Source: Amyloporia xantha (lineage: Eukaryota; Basidiomycota; Agaricomycetes; Polyporales; Adustoporiaceae). Taken from it: a DNA stretch of 64,000 nucleotides. Position numbers and translations under genes: made by a program. The notes below the pieces were generated by a model. The model worked only from the letters and a program-made list of their open reading frames with translations. It had not been told where the DNA came from and did not search any database. Positions 45,206 to 57,800 of the stretch are shown here, piece by piece. Positions within the stretch are counted from its first letter, which is position 1; each line of letters begins with the position of its first letter. The stretch spans positions 186,001 to 250,000 of the forward strand of contig JAYKKR010000005.1 in the NCBI GenBank assembly GCA_036971615.1. The letters run 5' to 3'.

Positions 45206-48200
45206 GACAGTGTAAGTATATTCGTGTAGGCAGTAAATCCAATGTTGCCACTGCTACGGTTACGGAAATGGTGGTGCGGGGGAGAGAAGGTGGACAGGAT
45301 GGAGAGAGAGGCGCGCTGGGAATTTGGGCCGCGGTCGGTCGCCCTTATACGCAGGAGGCGGTGATACGAGGGTCAAAGCGACTGTGCCTGTTGACTACGT
45401 ACGGAAGCGCTTTGTAGGTAATACACGATTCTGACTCGAGCGGTTGGGAGCGGCTCGAGGATAAGAGAGGTGAACGTGTAAGCTGCAATGCTGCTCGCCC
45501 AACGACGTGTTGGTGACCGGTCGACGCAGAGAGATGGGAACGCGTGGGCGGCCTAATATGTCCGGCGCTTGGAAACGGCGCTAAAGCGACAGTGCCAGTG
45601 GCGCTCGCCTCGCGGCGCCGCTGCCACGGGCTTCTGGAAGCACGTTCTCGCTTTGTGCACTGCTACGGTGCGCTTTCGTGACTCAGGCCACAGCCGTGGT
45701 GGGCAGCACGATGAGTCGATCTGCCTGACTAGGACGTACTATACTGCGTTGGCCTGGGGGCTCGACACACGGAACAGCCGCGCCAGCAGCCGAGGACCGC
45801 GGCTGGAGGTCCTCAAGGCAGCTCGACAATACCACGGATGTCCGTTTGGTTTGGGGCTTACTGTCCTAGGGCGGTTAGTGCTCTGTGCCAGGCCATGTGC
45901 CAGAGCTAATTCAGCGAAGCGTTGGGGCCATACACGTATTGCTACGACCGAATGCCTTATTGGGGCTACCAACACCGCATACAAACTTGGCAACTGGTAC
46001 CCGAAGAGTCACTGATTTGCCCAAAGACCGGCGTAAGCATCGCGAGACCCGGCCAGACCGCGAGGAAATGAAGCACACAGGGCCGCCCTCCGTAACGGTG
46101 CGCGAACTCTAGCGAACATTTTACCCGTACCACCGCGGTCAAAATCTGTTGTTCGAGAGCTGAACTCCTTCCGGACATTTTCCGTCGCTGATAACATTAA
46201 CCAAAGGAGGACAATCTATTGATTCTGGGTCCGAACACAGGTTGACTGGCCAATCAGACGCTGTTCTTCAGGATGTTCAAATTCCGAAAACACCAAAAGT
46301 CTGTAGTCAGAAAATGACTTCCCTATCGGAAAATGTCTGAGAGATGTCCGCCCGTTGAACATCTCATCTAGCCCGCGGTGTACGCCGCATCCATTCTCGC
46401 TGCCTCTCACGCCATTTGTTGGCTGCTTTGACCATTGTTGCAAGACGATGCTGGGGACGATTCTTTGTATTTGAAATGGCAGAGCGGTCCGGATGGTGTC
46501 ATGCAAAATGGACGAAATTTGTTCGACAGGAATACATGAGCTGAATCGTCCCTGTACATGTACATTCTCATCGCATGTAAGGCTTCTGAGTACAACATCG
46601 TTTTCCAGGTAACTGGTCCCGTGTGCGGTGGTTCTTGAATGCACCCCCAGATGACGCACAGAGGAACCCCAAAAGAGGTAGGTTTAGTTCCTAATTTGGA
46701 CAGTCTCAGATCGATCGAGCGCGCAGGCCGACGCTCTCGGTTGGAGTCTCAATGCCATGTCAGCCGCACTGAGTCCCGCCAGCCCCAGGATCTGCCTATA
46801 AAGAGAGCCCGGTCTAGCTAGTCGTCCCCCCGACGTTCCTTTCCTTCTCCCACCACTTACTCCCATGGGCCAGCCAGCTCTCCCTTTTTTCCATCACACC
46901 TGACCACGTCAGCCGACGCCCAGTGCGTCCATCCTTTCATTCCGTGGATGTATGCATCAATGTGCCACTATCCGATAGTCGAAAATATGGAAGAGCACCA
47001 CAGGACCGTCGATCAAATTGGCACATGCCCGTGTGCTCGGCGACGGTGCACCGCCCTCGCCACTGGTTTGCCAACCCACGGGCTAGAAAATCCAAAGCCA
47101 ATGTCGCCGCCCAACAAATCAGCATTCGTGCTGTTAATCAAAGAAGGCTTTATCAAAGCCATGATGTGTGTGGTCTGTGGTATCCGCAAGCGGGTTTTGA
47201 GCGCATATATAGCAACCCGTGATATGGTACGCCTTGCCACAATGATTGCGGTTTTGACTGAATGGAAGAGTGCCGTTACTAGTGTCCCGCAGGCCGCGTA
47301 TATTCCTCCTGCTCGTTGTCAAAAAATCGACTTTCCTGAACCATGATTCAAAAAATTTGCTCCTATCGGAAAGTCGAGGACGCTTGGGTCCGTCAGCGAC
47401 CGGATCTTGATGGTATATTTGCTCTTTTCCGTCAGGCACGTTGCCGAGCGCTATTTTTGTCAGTGTCGAACGAGTAAGCTTCAACCACACGCTGACACTG
47501 GGGAAGCACATAACAGTACGTACTTTCTCACCTACGTCAATCAAGCGTTTTATGCATATAACGCCATTGGCAAGCCGACTTTAGAAGCCACGTCCGCTGA
47601 CGCAAGGAACTGCGCGAAGATGGAAACTGAGATTGATAATCGATGGCGACTCTGCCCGCATACAACCACATACGTGGGCGCTTCCCAAGTAGTAAACTTC
47701 ACCTCTTGGCAACTAACAGCATTGCATGCAGACTTGCAGAGTGCCTAGACAGCGACACAGACCCTATACAGAGTGGAGCGCGCATTTTTCACGCTATCAT
47801 ACCATACGTGACACGAGCGTGAAGCTGGCTCCTGCTCGATGTCAAGCGGGCCCTGACCCCTGTCGTGGACGCTGATACTATACACGTTACCAGCACAAGA
47901 AGTGATCCAGGAGTTGGAGTCGGACCGGTATACGCAAGATCCAGTCATCGGGACGACATATGACAAACCACACCGTGTCCCTCGCAAGAGGGCGGTGCAG
48001 CTGATTTGTCGTGCCGGCATAATAGCATGTGAAGAATCGAGTCACGACAGCAAGCTGGAGCTACGAGCAATACACGCTGAGGGACTGGTACTGGCCTGGA
48101 TGAATAGCAGGTACGTAGCATCCATATGTTTTAACGCTTACGCATCGATTCTAGGACGCGTTCGAAAGCAGTAATGGACGAACATTCCAAATTGCCACAT

Positions 48201-48267
48201 TTCATTTATCAGTGAGTAGTATAGTTCATCCTCGCATTGATGCAATTCCATTATGAGTAACAGGGGC
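45206..48267. other. Intergenic region
   Basis: The left end holds the promoter of the BCS1-like gene. Over the rest, open frames are short and spread over all six frames without motifs or splice logic. No gene, tRNA or obvious repeat was found. Confidence 0.45.
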
Positions 48268-49990
48268 TCATTCAAAGTTTATTATAACCTCAGGTCCGGA
48301 TTTCTTTGCAGACACTTGAGAGAGCGACGAGCAGGCTATGATATCTAGAACATCAACAAATTCGAACGAATGCGCTACAAGTGGCTTCGCATGGATCTTA
48401 TCGGCCCGAAGAGGTTCGACGAGCAACAGATTTCGAGACAAGATTTGCTGTCGGCGGGGTAACGGGTGAGCAGAATAACCAGAAATTAGCGCATATATGG
48501 AGAGGAGTCCATCAGACTTACATTTCCGCCCCACAGTATGTCTAAGCGGAACAAATTGGCTTCGCGCACGGAAATACTAGCGATGGTTCCTCCGCCGCCA
48601 ACTAACTCTGGACACACTTCGAGTGTCTCTCCTGCCGTCTCAATCGGAGTGAAGGATCTCATGGTTCTATAACGTCTCTCGCCTCTCCGGCCCGGACTGT
48701 GCGACCTGTTATACCAGACTTCTTTGCCACCTCCGTACTTCCTGGATCAGGATTAACCACGATCAGAGTTAAAGTCGAATAAAGCAAGTCATCATCAGCG
48801 CTCGCATTGAAGACAAGGGGCCAGGCCTTCGCTGACCATCATGTGGATGTCCTCGGTGGAGAGTCGAACCTGCGCACGAGACTCGGACGAACGTAGTCTG
48901 GCGTCGAGCCTGTTTCCCAGAAAACTGTCCTCTCGAACTCACGCCACCAATTTATTTCGCCCCAGCCAGTGAGAGCGGCACAAGAACTGGTGACAGCAGT
49001 GATGGTACACTCGCCAGGTCTCAACATGGACTCCCCCATTCCTCGAACATCATAGAAGTCACATCCCGGAGTGTGCAGATTGGCACCTGTGCTAACCCCA
49101 GGAGGCCTTCACGAGCTTCGCAACTGCACCAATGCCTACTGCTTTGTCTGGCTTCGACGGCTACTCCAAGCCGCATTGCTATTTGCCACGGCAGATAGTG
49201 GAGATGCTACGGAAGGGGTTCCTTTGCTGAATGGAAGGCACTACAAGCCGAAGGTGATATCGAACTACCTTAGGAATCCAAATGACCGGTGTGGCCAAAT
49301 GCCGGGGCTGATAATAGGAACACGGCCAAAGAAGGTCATCAACTTAAACCGTGGGATAGGATGGTCGAGAACGGCAATGATACTGTGTCTGCATCCAGAA
49401 GCCCCACACAGTATGCGGAATAATGCACAGAATATCAAGCCCAATAGCTTCTCGTGGTCAGCATTCTGGATGTCAACACAGCGATGTGGATACGGGACAG
49501 GTTCTGTGACGATCTCCCGATGAAGAAGGCGCCGCACTGGCTGCAATACCCCCGAGGAAGCAAAGTGACCTCTCCAAAACTGTCTCTCCCTTCTTTAGTC
49601 CAAGCGCATTCTCTGAACTTGGAATGCGAGATTCGAGAGACCAGTTCGCTGTCATGCGAGGGTCGGATCGACAACTCAATGGTGGTCAAGAAGGGTCAGA
49701 AGGCTGGAAGCTGTGTTATAATTACGGCCCAGATCCATGTCCTCTTACCCTTTCGATACGGGTCTGACTTCCATGCTTGTCATTCTCTCCACGAACATCA
49801 TGACAGTGCTCGGGAGTGAAACATCAGGAACTGTGCCACCCTTCACCTTCCACTCGGAGCCTAGGGTCGTTATCTGATTCTTGGGACATTCTGGACGACT
49901 AGACAACTTTCGATTTGGCAAGAAGGCGCAAGACACGAAGTTGCTCTGTAAAATGATTTGTCTCGACCCGATTCGCAAGTTACTGTACAT
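48268..49990 (-). pseudogene. Unresolved, probably decayed multi-exon gene
   Basis: A run of coding-like segments on the minus strand, in order: from 49990 MYSNLRIGSRQIILQSNF and GSEWKVKGGTVPDVSLPSTV; around 49600 FGEVTLLPRGYCSQCGAFF; around 49430 PVPYPHRCVDIQNADHEKLL; around 49020 GECTITAVTSSCAALTGWGE; around 48900 VRLSTEDIHMMVSEGLAPCL; around 48770 NASADDDLLYSTLTLIVVNP; around 48620 ETLEVCPELVGGGGTIASIS, ending at a GTAAGT; and around 48400 DKIHAKPLVAHSFEFVDVLD, ending with a stop at 48268. Segments switch frame without usable introns between them, so frameshifts are likely. I do not recognise the family. A living gene with several introns I misplaced is the alternative. Confidence 0.4.
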
Positions 49991-50070
49991 GGTCTGTGTT
50001 CCTTCCAGAAAGCCCTAGTCTAAATATAAATACAATAGAAAGTGAAAGTAGTCATGCGTACCGACATCTG

Positions 50071-50737
50071 TCACAAGTTTGCGGACTGCGAGTTGGCATG
50101 AGGTGGAAGATCGGCGACTTGCCCAATTATGTTGTATCTCTTCCTGTAGAGAAATCGCAATAAGTAGCTGTACAAGCGTCACGCGTTGATACAAGCTGAC
50201 TCACGCAAAGAAGGCATGCCAGTCATTGAGTGTCTTCATGTCCGCCGCCGATAGCCCGCTGTAGTCTGAGATCGCGTCCTCCTCCTTCAGGCTGGACATT
50301 CCGAGCGCCTTGGACGCGTCCTTGCCCGCAAAGAGGTTGTAGCTCTTTCCAGGACCATACGTATCGCGCTTGTGCGAGACGTCGAAGACAGTGCCTATCT
50401 CCCATGCGGGACTGCAGTGAGCACGATGAAGAGGAAGGCACGCGTGCTACGGACCTTTGATCGCGACATAGATAGGTTTGGACGGATCCGATCCGTCGTA
50501 CTGCTTCAACTCCTCGAGGGTGATCGGGTCGTCCTTGGGAGGCGCGAGGTCATCACGGGCAGGCTGCATGATGGACTTGGGCTCGTTCTGTCTAGCCTTC
50601 TCGTTTGTATTACTGGATTCTTTCTCGGCGATGGTCGGGGGAGAGTTTGCAGAGGAAGCGGGGCGCGAGCGGGCGAAGTGGACGATGGGGAGAAGGAGCG
50701 CAAGCGCGAGCAAGAGGATCGAGCCAATGGACGGCAT
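50071..50737 (-). CDS. DAP1: Dap1/PGRMC-type membrane haem-binding protein
   Basis: Three exons: 50455-50737, 50205-50394 and 50071-50143, giving 181 residues; introns are 60 and 61 nt. An N-terminal membrane anchor (ILLLALALLLPIVHFA) and a polar linker are followed by a cytochrome b5-like domain: ITLEELKQYDGSDPSKPIYV, AIKG/TVFDVS across a junction, YGPGKSYNLFAGKDASKALG and LNDWHAFFAKRYNIIGQV. In this family haem is held by a tyrosine, and the YGPGKSY segment supplies candidate ligands. Dap1 binds and supports the cytochrome P450 Erg11/CYP51 in ergosterol synthesis at the ER. The first in-frame ATG, 50737, was used as start. Confidence 0.92.
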
Positions 50738-52111
50738 GCTATTCGTACGACGGATGAATAACGCAAGAGCAGGTGACAGGAACACAAAACGAAGGACCGA
50801 TCACGACGGCGATCGCCGATCTAAGTCCCTGGCGTAGTTTGTGTCGCAAAAAAAAGAACGACATCGACGTCTCGTCTACTATAACTATGTGAAATACGAT
50901 CTTACGTCACGAGAGAGCATATACGGATATACAACTGACAATGAAATTATAACACTGTTCGCCGCTCGGTATCTATCGGGATGAAACGGGATGAAAATGT
51001 ACGAATGAGCAAGATTAGATTGGACCGTAGCTGTACACTTACACACGTTAGAGAGATGATGAAAACAATGACGACTATGTCGTACTATCATTGAGTTCGA
51101 GCAGTTACAGCCTACGAGAACACGGCACGGCTTAGATTGACGAAGGCTGTCATTTGCTCTGCATATAGGAAATCGAACGCAAAAAATACCTCTAACTCCT
51201 GGCAGCGAGATCGGGCTCTAATTGCAAAGACGACTTTCCAAAACTACCCACCATCGCCATGAAGGGATACCTGATGTATATAGAACAAGATGGCCCCTGG
51301 TCCTCAAACTTTCGGAATGTTTTACAATGGCGCAACATACCCTCGCAATGGATGACATTTTGTAGTTCTTCAAGGCCTATCATGGCGCGTGCAAGGCCTG
51401 CAGAGACGCAGCAATGCAGGCTGTGCAGCCAGTTTCTGCTCGCGGTCGGCTGAAAAGTGGTGACGGAGAGCGCAGAACGATGCCTCCGTGAAGCTTATCA
51501 CGGCTAAGCTTGTTCCTCGGTGGCAGAAGGCAGTACACGAGTTCCTGGAACATACCGACGCTCTCATTCGGTGCAACGTATAACGGTCGCAGCTGAGGCG
51601 GAGCGGCGAACAGCAGGAGCGGCACCGAGACCAACAAAAGTGCACCTTTGTCGAAGGCGCAAACAAGGCGCTTCTATGTCTGGAGGGAAACGGTTTCGAA
51701 GAATCAAGCGGCTGCTTACCGTACGATAGGCGCGGCAATTAAGGACGACGGTTGCCTTAAATTTGAGAGGAGCTACAGGATGATGATGTACGGCTGTAAT
51801 TGAGGTGGGCGTTAGGAATAAATATATGCATAGAGCGATCCTCTGTCCGAATTGGACGAAATCTTGGACTCTCAGTTCTTCAAAGTACTAGTATAGCGGC
51901 CGTTTTCACGCGTCACATGAACTTGGCATGCAGGCAGAAAATTGTAGCAATATGCTGTGGGATTCCTCGAGGTTAACGGGCCATGGCTCAAGCGGAGAGA
52001 GCTTTGCATGGATATTCGGCCACAAAAAGTGGCTGTATTTGCACATATTTGGCTTTGCTCCTTGTTAGTGACTGCAGCTACGGCGTCCAACGAACATAAG
52101 TACTAACAATC
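50738..52111. other. Divergent intergenic region with a possible small gene
   Basis: Holds the DAP1 and API5 promoters. On the minus strand two neighbouring frames look coding: 51640-51380 (PLYVAPNESVGMFQELVYCL, then SRDKLHGGIVLRSPSPLFSR) and 51383-51192 (DQGPSCSIYIRYPFMAMVGS). No ATG-led first exon or consistent intron was found and the family is unknown, so no gene was called. Confidence 0.4.
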
Positions 52112-54639
52112 ATGGCGGCCAAAAGTCTGGAAGACCAGGAGAGAGACATTGGGGATCTCTTGCGCAAAGCTGAGCGAAATCCGGTTAAGACATCTGCTAT
52201 GGTGAGTGATACTTCATTGTGGCGGTCTTTCTCAACTGATCTGCGCACCGCGGTAGCGCAAGGATGCTCTAAAACGGTTGATAGACCTCGCCCATTCTCC
52301 TCAGCCCAAGCTGAAGATTATCGTGGCCAACAACATCAAGTCTTTCATCAAGGATTTTCCTGAATTGGAGGATGACGCGATCAACGCCGTGTACGACTTG
52401 TGCGAGGACCAGGTCACAAAGGTGTGTTCGAATGTCCTGCATGTATACTGTGCGCGTCAACCATTACGCCCTGCAGGTTCGAATTAGCGGATATAAGGCT
52501 ATTGTCGACGTTTCCAGGGAGCAGCACAAGTGGGTGAAGAGGAATGCCGACGTATTGGTTCAACTCTTGCAGAGCGGTGAGTGTCGAAAGTGTTTTTGAT
52601 TCTCGGCTTCTCGCATCGTACCTGCCCGAAGCGGATTATATTTCAACTTGGTACTGTGTGTGCTGCTGTGTTTGGGGCTTGTTGTTGTTTTGTCAGCATT
52701 ATCCACCTTGGATGTTCGCACATTATTTGACAGACTGGTTTCTGATGCGCCTCTGTGATAGACGAACCAGATGAGGTTTTGGAAGTCAAGAGATCTCTCT
52801 CCCAACATCTTGATATGGACCCTGCCGTTACGCTCGGTGTACTGTGTGATCAAATTGTGCCACCAGATGAGCCTATGGATGAAGAGGAGCAAGCCATCCG
52901 AAACAGGCTACGATCACTGGTACTATCTTTCATCACAGGCTCAGCCAAGCGTGCTATAGTCGAACGGCACTGCGTACCAGAAAGCGCTGCGGAAGAAACC
53001 CTCGTTAGCGGCCTTCTCAAGGTTGATTTCATCACTAGTCATCGCAATAACTGTATCGCTGACACAGTGCACTGCACTCAGGCCATCAGTAAATTGACGT
53101 CGACAGATATCGACGTGATTGTGAAGGAAATTCTCTTTTCCTTATCCTCTTTCAAACCCTCGTCTCCTCGAGGTAGACAACTTTTGGAAGTCGTCCTCGA
53201 CCGGGCAAGAGCAGCTCTCAAAGTCGACCTTGCTCCAGGAAGCCAGCGCTCAACTCTGCAACAGACGCGATACTTCTTGGATCTTGCTTCCTACATTGCG
53301 GTGGAGAAACATGTCGCTCAACCTGCACACCTACTTCGCTTTTATTTTACATCCTTGTCTTCGAAGATCACTCTTCTTAGACTGGATGAAGATGCGCAGG
53401 TTTTCGTACTGTCCCACATCGCCGAGGCGATAGCTTCGTACGAAGGAACGTCTGCAGGGGCCGGTGCTACTTTCGCCGAAGATACGCTATTGCGGAAGCA
53501 GATACCGGATATCTGTGTAGTGCTGTTGCAGGTAAGACTGGTGGGACTTGCCACCTGATATATTCAGCATTCCATGATTCGTAGGTATTTGCGGAAGGAA
53601 ATACGGGTGAACGGAGGCCATGGCAGGCTTGTCAGACATTCTTGCGAGCGTGCCAACGTGTAAGTCTTAATCTTATTGGTGCTATTCTCCGAGGATTAAC
53701 CCGTTATGAGAAGCACAAGACCGATTCTAAATGGGCGGTGCCTTCCCACCTTGCCACAATTCTCCAGAACATTCAATCCCTTGCGGCGCAGAATCAAGGA
53801 AATAAACTGGATAATATTGAAGATATCCAGAGCCTGATTAGGGTTCGCAATGGACCGTCTTTCGTTTTCGCCGTCTGTGTCCAACGATCCTCTCTTCTCT
53901 GTTTGAGCAGCCACTCCTTCCTTCTACCCCCAAGCCGGTAGTCCCGGCACCGTCGACGGCAACAGCTACTGACATTTCCAAAGGTATGAATAGTAGCAAT
54001 GGCACAACCGTCCCCAAACCCGAGCGCCGCATCATGAACATAAAGCGCAAGTACGAAGACCGGCCTGCCACTTTGCCACCTCGACCTCATACAACAGCAG
54101 CACCAATGCCTCCTTCGAGTGGTGCAGCGTCAATGACGACAAGCCTTGCCACGGGACCTGCACAACCCAGTATTTCACAAGCACGCCAGCGAGCGTCAAC
54201 ATTCACAGCAAATGCCGGATCAATACAGAAGGTACAGCGAATACCCTCGGAGGAGCAATTCAGGGCGGCAAAACGTGCGAGGATGGGCAGTAGTGGTGTC
54301 GAGGATACCCAAGATCATCCGTCTCTGCTGAGTCGTTTGGCAGCGGCAGCAACACCAGTAAACGGCCGCAGACCGGTGGAGCGTATGAGCAATTCTGTAC
54401 CGGCGAAGCGGCGAGTCGAGTCCGCGCCGATTTCTTTTGACCTACCCCAGCGCCCCCCACAAGATCCGGATAAAGATCCTGTGGGCGGTTACAGCATTAA
54501 GGGTGCAGCAAGAGCAGCCGACCATGGGTCACCGTCGCGGGGTGGTCAGATCCAGAGGACATCTCTGCTAGCTAGGCTGCAGGGTGACGATGGTGGTTGG
54601 GACAGTGCGCAGAGGAAAAAGAAAAGGACTAAGACGTAG
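52112..54639 (+). CDS. API5-like HEAT-repeat protein
   Basis: Seven exons: 52112-52201, 52263-52421, 52477-52576, 52762-53021, 53082-53531, 53585-53842 and 53911-54639, giving 681 residues. The N-terminal helical repeats match apoptosis inhibitor 5 (AAC-11): DALKRLIDLAHSPQPKLKII, SFIKDFPELEDDAINAVYDL with CEDQ, then VRISGYKAIVDV. API5 is a nuclear HEAT/ARM scaffold linked in animals to mRNA export and survival; its fungal role is little studied. The C-terminal 240 residues are low-complexity, with basic clusters such as AAKRARMG and RKKKRTKT that look like nuclear localisation signals. The intron at 53022-53081 is exactly 60 nt, in phase 0 and free of stops, so retaining it would add 20 residues. 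Several donors are unusual (GTTGAT, GTTCGC). The family call is firm. Confidence 0.85.
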
Positions 54640-54871
54640 AGACAACGTGTATAGCTGAAGTGGTCGATATTTTGCTGTCGTGTGTTGTCAAGGGTCTAGG
54701 ATAATTTGGGCTTGGGATGGACAATAGTCCTGAAGAAGGCCATCGTATGGATTGGCAAGATACCAAAACAGTGCAATGTGATTGCGATGGGCCACAAAAC
54801 ATCATGCGCTTCAATGGAAAGATAAACATGCACGAGGGCGAGGATGAGAAGTGTGTAGATGTATAATATCT

Positions 54872-57800
54872 TCATACGAATCGAGAACCGTCACCAGTTT
54901 GCGGATCTCTGAAGAGGGCTTCAAACTCTTCGGTCGATTGACCTATGACACCGAAGGCGTCTTGCAATGTATGACCGAGATAATTGAGCTCGTCAATTAC
55001 CCCTTTCATTGTGAGGGCATATGCGAAGAAAAGTAATTGCCTTGAGCCTCTGACGTCCCGATTCCTGACGACGTCCAGTTTACGGATGGCGTCGACCTGT
55101 AGGAAAGATGTTATTGCACAGAATTTACGACAGAAGAGAGTGTATACCAAGCGCAATCGGGCTTCTTCGGCAGGAGGAAGATAGGGCGGAAGAGGTGCTT
55201 TCAACTGAAATGCTGCTGCGAGAGTAGAGAAAAAGAGGATAATGCTCCCGACCATTTCCCGTCTTTCCTTGTTGACAGGTAGGATGAAATCACGTCGGAC
55301 AGTCTGAGAAATTCCAGATTAACTCAGTGAACCAGTGAATGTGAAAAATAGTACCGTATGCCTGCATGAACGTTCAGTATCATATCTGGGGATACAAAGT
55401 TGAGAACTTACCATTCCTCACGAGATGTCACACATCTCATACTATGTAGCTTATCGAGAATCGTTTGAAGGCTAGCGAGGATCGAACGATACAAAGCTAC
55501 TGGGAAGGGTCCTTTCAGACGCGGCTCGTGCTGAGTCTGCGCCAAGAGTCCCTGAAGCTCGATCAATTTTATCTGCAGATGCAGCTCCCTACTCTCCAGA
55601 AGGAACATAAATGCATGACAACTGTAGCAGGTGAGGGAAAGCGATGACATACATAGCCATAAATTCGTGGATTGAATCGGTCAAAAAGGTATCGGCCGCA
55701 GTCTGTAGTAGCGCCGTCGTTTCCGTGCTTGAGATGTTGCTCCCGTCATGGCCAATATAATGGTCGCGATCTGCATATGAATTGAAGGCAACCAAGCGCG
55801 TGTAAAGCCATCCCATGTTCAGGCAGAAGCTGCACCCCGCATAATGAGACAGAAGAAGGTACCAAAAGCGATCAGGCACTTACTCGCCTAACGCTTTGCT
55901 GAGCGCCCGCCTTGCTTCAGTCGGCCACCAGTAGCGCGAGACAATCGCTGCCCATACGACACCTATAGTCACAGCCAGAGCACGATGGAATGCAACGTCC
56001 ATGACCTCTATGTCCTTTTGCCTAGTGTTGTAGCTATGTGGAGGAATTTTAGAGTTTCCCATATAGTCGATGACATCTAACGTACCAGTAAAGACATGTC
56101 AGATTATATGTCAGCAGCACGAATCTCGCAGAAGTTGCGTAGTCAGGTTTGGCGACGATGTAGTAAAAACAGGGGAGGGAGAACAGAAAGCCGAACACTG
56201 ATAAGACATAAGGATTTTCTGGAAAGGCGGTCCAGATAGCCGCCGCTACGGCTGCACCTAGTCTGCCAAGAAAACATCGTTTGTATCATAGAGCGCGCAG
56301 GAATTTCAGATATCCACACTTACAATGTCCCAAGCACTCTATGCACGCTCAGAAAGTTGGTCTTAACACTTGAAATCAGTCTTTCCATAACGAAAATTAT
56401 TATGATGACTCACAGCTCCCACAGTGGGGGATATGACTACGAAGAACTGGAATCCAGGTTCAGTGCATGCCGACTCCAGATAAATGTCACCCAGGTATGA
56501 CTTACTGAGATCAAAGCCCACTCTCCACGGTAGTGAACGAACATTGGCCGCGTGGAGTCGAAGAAAGCTGGTGCGGCAAGCATAGCAGTCGCCATGCCAG
56601 CTTTGAAGGCATACTTTATGTCCTGTTCCTTCAGCCGAGCGCCAAGCGCCCATATGGACTGCTTGAGTCTCCCAACGTACGTTAGGTTCGATCTCGCTGG
56701 CGTTTGTATCGTATTCGGAGCGTGCGGTCTCACTTTCGGGAAGTAGACCGGCCTGCGCCGAGAATTCTCGTCAAGGAAGTATGCAGCTGATTTAAATTAG
56801 TATGACCGTTGGAAGCCCAGGAAGAACATGTAACGTACATAGACTTTTCCGTAAGCCGCCCCCCGCACGATCGCTCCGCGAGGGTGATCGCGCGCCAAGC
56901 ATACTCATAAATCGTTTCCACCAGTGCCTACCCACAGGATGCGCTTGTCCGGCAGCATATAATCGCTCAAGGGCATCAACGAGAGACATGAGTTCCCTCG
57001 CAAATTCTTGTAAAGTGAATATGAAGCTAGAGTGCATATAGCGTCAACATAGAGCGGCTAATATCAGGAAATGCTCACTGACAAATAAACAAGGAAGACA
57101 CTCTCGCCATCAAGTCCTGCGAGCACCTGGTGGTCTTCGACTAGAGAATTGACCGATGCCCTAGACTGGGTGCCAGAAACATTATGACTCCTGTAGAATC
57201 TCAAGACTGCGTGATTCGATGTGCTTTCGAACGTAAACAGGGCGCGTTGTATGCTATCCGTGAATTTCTGAAAATCTGACGTCTGAAGAGTATTGTCGCC
57301 ACCGACGCGCTTCGGCTGTAAGAAGGCTTCTCGCAATCGCTTCAGAGTCACAGTACATGTTGTCTAAATGGGAAGATTAGCAAACGAAATGAGGGCATGA
57401 GAAGGGAAGTTCTGCACCGAGAGAGCCTTTAGGGGAGGTCCCAGATCATCCATGAGATCACCGAACATGGCGGCAGCAGCTTGCAATATCGCAGTTTCCT
57501 CATCCTCCTCAGTGCCAATCTGACTGTTCTCCACCGTTCTATTCGCCCCACCCGGAGGGAGATTATCCGCAGTTCGCCTGCCCTTCCGGTGCTTCGTAGA
57601 CCGACTCTTCAACACGACTTTCCCACCCCTTTCTGCTTTAATGATCTCGGATTGCAAGTCAATCCCACTTCGCAGACCATTGAGGTGTTGACCCAGTCTG
57701 TTGAGACTGTCGATGGCATCTTGATATGCTTCGCCGGAACTCGCGCGGGTGCCTGTAGTTCCGCTACTATTCGCCTTCCTAGGTCCACCAAACATCCACT

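Noticed and set aside
49071..49819. Overlapping open frames on the + strand at 49 kb
   Set aside because: They mirror the minus-strand coding-like segments and show no family signature.
53641..53700. A GTAAGT inside the API5-like exon 53585-53842 as a donor
   Set aside because: No acceptor restores the frame nearby, while reading straight through keeps a continuous helical sequence.
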